Shown piece after piece: positions 39,755 to 43,888 of a DNA stretch of 43,888 nucleotides. Every line of letters starts with the position of its first letter. Position 1 is the first letter of the stretch. The stretch is from Lentisphaeria bacterium UBA1791 (GTDB taxonomy: Bacteria > Verrucomicrobiota > Lentisphaeria > Victivallales > Victivallaceae). The DNA lies in assembly GCA_002314455.1 (NCBI GenBank), contig DCFZ01000002.1:22117-66004 (forward strand), written 5' to 3'. The notes under the pieces were generated by a model. That model saw nothing but the letters and a program-made list of their open reading frames with translations, was not told the DNA's origin and made no database searches. A program made the translations under genes and the position numbers.

Positions 39755-42531
39755 GTTTTCCGGCGCAACACGACGGAAAATCCGTCGTTTCCTTGCGTGA
39801 TGTATCGCTTCGTTACGGTAAGGTCGTCGGGGTCGATCACGTTTCGCTGGAAATTCCGCGGGGCATTCTCGTCGGTCTGATCGGCCCGGACGGCGTCGGC
39901 AAGTCATCGCTGCTCTCGCTGATCACCGGCGCCCACGCGATGCAGGAGGGCGATCTGCAGGTGCTTGGCGGCGATATGCGCGATCAGGCGCACCGCACGA
40001 AAATTTGTCCGCGCATCGCCTATATGCCGCAGGGGCTGGGCAAAAATTTGTACTTCACGCTGACGGTCGAGGAAAATCTGCAGTATTTCGCCCGGCTTTT
40101 CGGGCACGACGCGCCGGAACGCCGCCGCCGGATCGACCGCTTGACCAAAAGTACGGGGCTTTACCCCTTTCTGAACCGTCCGGCGGGGAAACTTTCCGGC
40201 GGTATGAAGCAGAAACTCGGGCTCTGCTGTTCGCTGATTCACGACCCCGATCTGCTCGTATTGGACGAACCGACGACCGGCGTCGACCCTTTGGCGCGCC
40301 GTCAGTTCTGGGACTTGATCGACAACATCCGCCTCGAACAGCCCGGGATGACGGTCATCGCGGCGACGGCGTATATGGATGAAGCCCAGCGCTTCGACTG
40401 GCTGGTCGCGATGGATTCCGGCAAGATCCTCGACACCGGCACGACGCAGGAATTTTTCGCCAAGACCGGCAAGGACAACCTCGACGCCGCTTTTATTCAA
40501 TTGTTGCCCGAAGAAAAACGCTCCGGCCACACCGATCTCGTCGTGCCGCCGCTGGAATTTGACGAAAACGAAGGCTACGCCATCGAGGCGGAAGGGCTCA
40601 CCCAGCGCTTCGGCAACTTTACCGCCGTCGATCATGTGAGCTTCAAGATCCGTCGGGGCGAAATTTTCGGCTTCCTCGGTTCCAACGGGTGCGGCAAGAC
40701 GACGACGATGCGTATGCTGACCGGATTGCTCCCCGCCACCGAGGGGGTGGCGAAACTTTTCGGCAAACAAGTCGGCGCCGACACGATGCCGGTGCGCAAG
40801 AATCTCGGCTATATGACGCAGATCTTTTCGCTCTACGTCGATTTGACCGTGCGCCAGAATCTGACGCTTTACGCACGGCTCTATCAGATTCCCGAGGAAA
40901 AGGTCAAAGCCAGCGTCGACGAAGTGATGGCGCGCTATTTATTGAACGACTACGCCAACGCGACGCCGCGCTCGCTGCCGATGGGCATCCGCCAGCGGTT
41001 GTCGCTGGCGGCGGCGGTGATCCATCACCCGCAGATTTTGATCCTCGACGAACCGACTTCCGGCGTCGACCCGGTGGCGCGCGACCTCTTTTGGAGTCAG
41101 ATCATCGAATTGTCGCGCAGAGACCGGGTGACGATTTTCGTCACGACGCACTTCATGAACGAGGCGGAGCGTTGCGACCGCGTTTCTCTGATGCACGCCG
41201 GCAAGTCGCTCGCCTGCGACACGCCCGCGCAACTGGTGAAACAGCGCGGTTGCGAATCGCTCGAAGCCGCCTTCATCGGTTATCTCGAGGACGCCGACCC
41301 GCTCGCCAACGCGGTCAATCAGATGGAAAAAGACGTGCCCGCAGAAAAAGAGGAGAAAAAATCCCACTCGAAACTCTGGGAAAAGATCAATGCCTTTTTC
41401 AGCTTCCGGCGCTGGTACAGTTGCGTCTGGCGCGAAACGCTCGAATTGATGCGCGACCCGATCCGGGCGACGCTCGCGCTCTTTGGCGCGATGATTCTGA
41501 TGATCGTGATGAGCCTCGGCATGAACCTCGACGTCGAACACCTGACCTTTGCCGTGCTCGATCAGGATCAATCTGAACTCAGTCAGGATTACGCGCTCAA
41601 CATCGCCGGTGCGACCCGCTATTTCAACGAGCGTCCGCCGCTCCAGAGTTACGACGAGATTGAGACGCGCATGCGCAGCGGCGACATTTCGCTCGCCGTT
41701 GTCATCCCGCCGCGATTCGCCAAGGATTTGCAAGGCGGCAAGAAACCCGAGATCGCCTTTTTCGTCGACGGCGCAATGCCGATCCGGGCGAATACCATCG
41801 ACGGTTATGTTTACGGCGTTCACAAGCAGTGGGTGAAAAAGTATGTGAGAGCGCGTTATAGCGGCGAACATCCGCCGGCGGAAAGCACGCTGGACATCAA
41901 GATCCGCTACCGCTACAACCCCGACGTGTTGACGCTGCCGACGATGGTGCCTTTTACGATTCCGATGATGCTGATTATGATCCCCGCGATTTTGTCGGCG
42001 CTGGCGGTTGTCCGCGAAAAGGAACAGGGGTCGATCATCAACTTGTACGTGACGCCGCTGACCAAGGCCGAGTTCATTCTCGGCAAACAGCTGCCCTATG
42101 TGCTTTTTTCGATCGTGAGCGCGCTGTTGATGGTGATGATCGGGGTGACGATCTTCGACGTGCCGATCAAAGGGAGCGCCCTTTTGCTCGCGGTGTCGCT
42201 CATCATTTACTGCTTTATCGCGACGGGGATCGGATTGCTCGCCTCGTCGGTGACGCGCAGTCAGATCGCGGTGCTCTTTATGACGCTTTTCGGCACGATG
42301 GTGCCGGCGATTTCCTTTTGCGGGATGGTGAACCCGGTCGATTCGCTCCCCGGTATGTCGCGCTTTATCGGCACAATCTATCCGACGACCTATATGCTGT
42401 TGATCAGCCGCGGCGTATTCAATAAGGCGCTCGGTTTCGTCGACTTGTGGCAGCCCCTGCTCGTGTTGCTGATCACGTTGCCGATCGTGATGTTTTTCAG
42501 CATCATTCTTCAGAAAAAACAGGAGTCCTGA
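39751..42531 (+). CDS. rbbA: RbbA/YhiH-type ABC protein: two ATPase domains fused to a permease
   Basis: A 926-residue fusion, the same design and length as E. coli RbbA (YhiH). ATPase 1 (about 10-245) has Walker A GPDGVGKSS, signature LSGGMKQKLG and Walker B LLVLDEPTTGVDP. ATPase 2 (about 275-510) has Walker A GSNGCGKTT, a degenerate signature LPMGIRQRLSLA and Walker B ILILDEPTSGVDP; that degeneracy is normal for this family. Residues of about 555-925 form an ABC-2 permease with six helices and a large outer domain. RbbA was reported as ribosome-associated, but the operon with an adaptor and second permease indicates export. It overlaps both the adaptor (ATGA) and, nearly, the next gene. Confidence 0.94.
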   Translation: MSFPAQHDGKSVVSLRDVSLRYGKVVGVDHVSLEIPRGILVGLIGPDGVGKSSLLSLITGAHAMQEGDLQVLGGDMRDQAHRTKICPRIAYMPQGLGKNLYFTLTVEENLQYFARLFGHDAPERRRRIDRLTKSTGLYPFLNRPAGKLSGGMKQKLGLCCSLIHDPDLLVLDEPTTGVDPLARRQFWDLIDNIRLEQPGMTVIAATAYMDEAQRFDWLVAMDSGKILDTGTTQEFFAKTGKDNLDAAFIQLLPEEKRSGHTDLVVPPLEFDENEGYAIEAEGLTQRFGNFTAVDHVSFKIRRGEIFGFLGSNGCGKTTTMRMLTGLLPATEGVAKLFGKQVGADTMPVRKNLGYMTQIFSLYVDLTVRQNLTLYARLYQIPEEKVKASVDEVMARYLLNDYANATPRSLPMGIRQRLSLAAAVIHHPQILILDEPTSGVDPVARDLFWSQIIELSRRDRVTIFVTTHFMNEAERCDRVSLMHAGKSLACDTPAQLVKQRGCESLEAAFIGYLEDADPLANAVNQMEKDVPAEKEEKKSHSKLWEKINAFFSFRRWYSCVWRETLELMRDPIRATLALFGAMILMIVMSLGMNLDVEHLTFAVLDQDQSELSQDYALNIAGATRYFNERPPLQSYDEIETRMRSGDISLAVVIPPRFAKDLQGGKKPEIAFFVDGAMPIRANTIDGYVYGVHKQWVKKYVRARYSGEHPPAESTLDIKIRYRYNPDVLTLPTMVPFTIPMMLIMIPAILSALAVVREKEQGSIINLYVTPLTKAEFILGKQLPYVLFSIVSALLMVMIGVTIFDVPIKGSALLLAVSLIIYCFIATGIGLLASSVTRSQIAVLFMTLFGTMVPAISFCGMVNPVDSLPGMSRFIGTIYPTTYMLLISRGVFNKALGFVDLWQPLLVLLITLPIVMFFSIILQKKQES

Positions 42532-42533
42532 CG

Positions 42534-43658
42534 ATGAAACAGCATATTCGCAATATTTTTCACCTCGGGGTGAAAGAGATCATCGAGCTTGCGCAGGACA
42601 AATGTATGATCATTTTGATCATCTACGCATTTACGCTCGGCGTACTGGTGACGGCAAACGGCACGCCGGACTCGGTGACCAACGCGCCGATCGCGGTCGT
42701 GGACGACGATCACACGCAGATTTCCAAGCGGATCACGGATGCGTTTCTTGAACCGATCTTCATGCCGCCGAAAACGACTACCATGGCGAAGGCGGATCCG
42801 GGGATGGACAGCGGCGAATTTACCTTTACCGTGATGATTCCGCCGGAATTCCAGAAACGTCTGCTCTCCGGGAAAAAACCGGAAATTCTGGTCAACGTCG
42901 ATGCGACGCGCATGTCGCAGGCGTTTGTCGGGGCGGGCTATATCGAGCAGATCATCGACAACGAGATCAAGAAATTTTCCAAAGACGATTCCGGCGTCGA
43001 GTCGGAATTGATGACGCTGGATCTGCGCAACAAGTTCAATCCGAATCTGGTGCCGACCTGGTTCGGCGGCGTCAATCAGATGATCAGCAACGTCACGATG
43101 CTGGCGATCGTGCTGATCGGCGCGGCACTGATCCGCGAGCGTGAAAACGGCACGCTGGAGCATCTTTTGGTGATGCCGGTGGAGCCGTTTGAAATTATGT
43201 GCGCCAAGGTGTGGTCGATGCTGGTCGTCGTATTGGTGGCGACGCTTCTGTGCGTGCTGGTCGTTTTGCAGGGAATGCTGAAAATGCCGATCGACGGGAG
43301 CTTTGCGCTCTTTACGCTCGGGGTGGCGCTGCATTTGTTTGCGGTGACGTCGATGGGGATCTTTCTCGCCTGCGTCGCCCAGAATATGCCGCAGATGGGA
43401 ATGCTTTTCATTCTCGTGCTGATGCCGATGAATATGCTTTCCGGCGGTCAGACGCCGCGGGAAAGTATGCCGATCTGGGTGCAGGACGTGATGCTGGCGG
43501 CGCCGACGACGCACTTCGTGATGTTCAGTCAGCAGATTCTTTTCCGCGGAGCGGGCATCGAGGTGGCGTGGAAGCCTTTCCTCTGGCTGCTCGGCATCGG
43601 GAGCGTGCTCTTTGTCATCTCGCTGATGAAATTCAAGAAAACGGCGACGCAGTCGTAA
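42534..43658 (+). CDS. yhhJ: ABC-2 type permease (YhhJ-like)
   Basis: A 374-residue membrane permease that pairs with the RbbA-like permease half. Helix 1 (CMIILIIYAFTLGVLV) is followed by a large periplasmic domain (NAPIAVVDDDHTQISKRI), then five helices containing LIRERENGTLEHLLVMPVEPFEIMCAKVW, the conserved ABC-2 coupling segment, and NMLSGGQTPRESMP. The start ATG 42534 lies two bases after the RbbA stop, and AGGAGTCC upstream serves as Shine-Dalgarno sequence. It completes a three-gene yhiI-rbbA-yhhJ operon. Cargo unknown. No terminator is visible directly after the stop. Confidence 0.93.
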   Translation: MKQHIRNIFHLGVKEIIELAQDKCMIILIIYAFTLGVLVTANGTPDSVTNAPIAVVDDDHTQISKRITDAFLEPIFMPPKTTTMAKADPGMDSGEFTFTVMIPPEFQKRLLSGKKPEILVNVDATRMSQAFVGAGYIEQIIDNEIKKFSKDDSGVESELMTLDLRNKFNPNLVPTWFGGVNQMISNVTMLAIVLIGAALIRERENGTLEHLLVMPVEPFEIMCAKVWSMLVVVLVATLLCVLVVLQGMLKMPIDGSFALFTLGVALHLFAVTSMGIFLACVAQNMPQMGMLFILVLMPMNMLSGGQTPRESMPIWVQDVMLAAPTTHFVMFSQQILFRGAGIEVAWKPFLWLLGIGSVLFVISLMKFKKTATQS

Positions 43659-43680
43659 AAATAAGGATTTTATGATAAGG

Positions 43681-43888
43681 GGTTGTTGCAAAACCTGCCA
43701 AGGTTAAGCAACCGAGGTGTTTGGGTAAGGGCAGAGCTGCGTACCGCGCCGCTGGCGCGGACACAAGACTCAAGGCGACAAGGGGGCAGGGTAGTTTAAT
43801 CCGCGGTCTTGGCGTTGGTATGATCGCTCATTTCGAGGGAGCGCCGCGAGACCCCCATTTGTATGCCCGACCAACGGGAGGGCTGTAC
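43681..43888 (+). ncRNA. Unidentified structured non-coding segment, cut by the window end
   Basis: No protein frame is convincing here. The strand can fold into nested helices: GGTTGT (43681-43686) with GCAACC (43708-43713), enclosing AACCT-GCCA-AGGTT (43692-43705); TTGG and GGGCA (43721-43733) with TGCCC and CCAA (43864-43874), enclosing a perfect CCGCGCC/GGCGCGG hairpin (43744-43760) and CAAGAC (43764-43769) with GTCTTG (43806-43811). I find no RNase P, tmRNA, SRP or common riboswitch core sequence. It may be an unknown RNA, the start of an intron or mobile element, or a long leader. The strand is assumed. Confidence 0.4.

Noticed and set aside
43679..43695. GGGGTTGTTGCAAAACC as the terminal inverted repeat of an IS6-like element
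   Set aside because: No transposase frame begins in the remaining 190 bp and the other end is out of view, so I cannot support an insertion sequence.
43782..43812. Resemblance of GGGGGCAGGG...CCGCGG to the start of an FMN riboswitch
   Set aside because: Only the first ten or so bases are similar; the other conserved FMN aptamer blocks are missing and no riboflavin gene is adjacent.

Overview
The window is a dense, GC-rich stretch of bacterial chromosome with short intergenic gaps and many stop/start overlaps. It most likely comes from the Planctomycetes-Verrucomicrobia-Lentisphaerae group, perhaps a Lentisphaerae- or Verrucomicrobia-like bacterium. The evidence is a 124-aa protein of the Minf_1886 type (a family I recall as restricted to Verrucomicrobia and Planctomycetes), a membrane-anchored Ser/Thr kinase with an N-terminal zinc ribbon, two-membrane envelope systems (Mla, RND), a peptidoglycan ligase and unusual intracellular glycosidases. 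This placement is inferred from gene content; no 16S rRNA is present. I see no CRISPR array, prophage, transposase or complete insertion sequence.

Layout. 1-6234 (+): 3' part of lepA, tRNA-Leu(TAG), an exported six-hairpin-type glycosidase, then a promoter driving two half-size chromate transporter subunits and an orphan Dpp/Opp-type permease, all overlapping by ATGA. 6195-14960 (-): one long operon reading ffh, a membrane protein of unknown function, mlaE-mlaF-mlaD, Minf_1886, an M16 peptidase and a family 2 glycosyltransferase. 15173-19901 (+): MarR regulator, RND adaptor and RND pump, ending in a terminator. 20017-23178 (+): a periplasmic rotamase (PpiC/SurA type) and, three bases later, a Ser/Thr kinase. 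23298-27700 (+): DegT aminotransferase, MsbA-like ABC exporter and MurC, then a terminator. 27815-30350 (+): serC, M42 aminopeptidase and two very small proteins. 30417-31655 (+): a two-domain GNAT-like acyltransferase with its own strong promoter. 31667-36406 (-): sugar-phosphate transferase, GH106-like glycosidase, Gfo/Idh/MocA oxidoreductase and PIG-L deacetylase. 36530-38109 (-): GH28 polygalacturonase-like enzyme behind a small lipoprotein gene and its terminator. 38303-43658 (+): a YhiI/RbbA/YhhJ-type export operon. 43681-43888: a non-coding segment rich in nested inverted repeats, cut by the window edge.

Working together. Much of the window serves the cell envelope: phospholipid transport (Mla), membrane protein targeting (Ffh), periplasmic folding (PpiC), peptidoglycan (MurC), lipid or glycan export (MsbA-like) and two efflux systems. 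A second theme is intracellular processing of sugar oligomers (GH28, GH106-like, Gfo/Idh, PIG-L), possibly pectin fragments.

The most useful cross-cutting observation is a recurring promoter, TTG(N3)-N16/17-TATATT. It stands before seven transcription units, including both sides of a divergent region, and gives a working promoter model for this genome. The least explained piece is the structured non-coding segment at the right edge.
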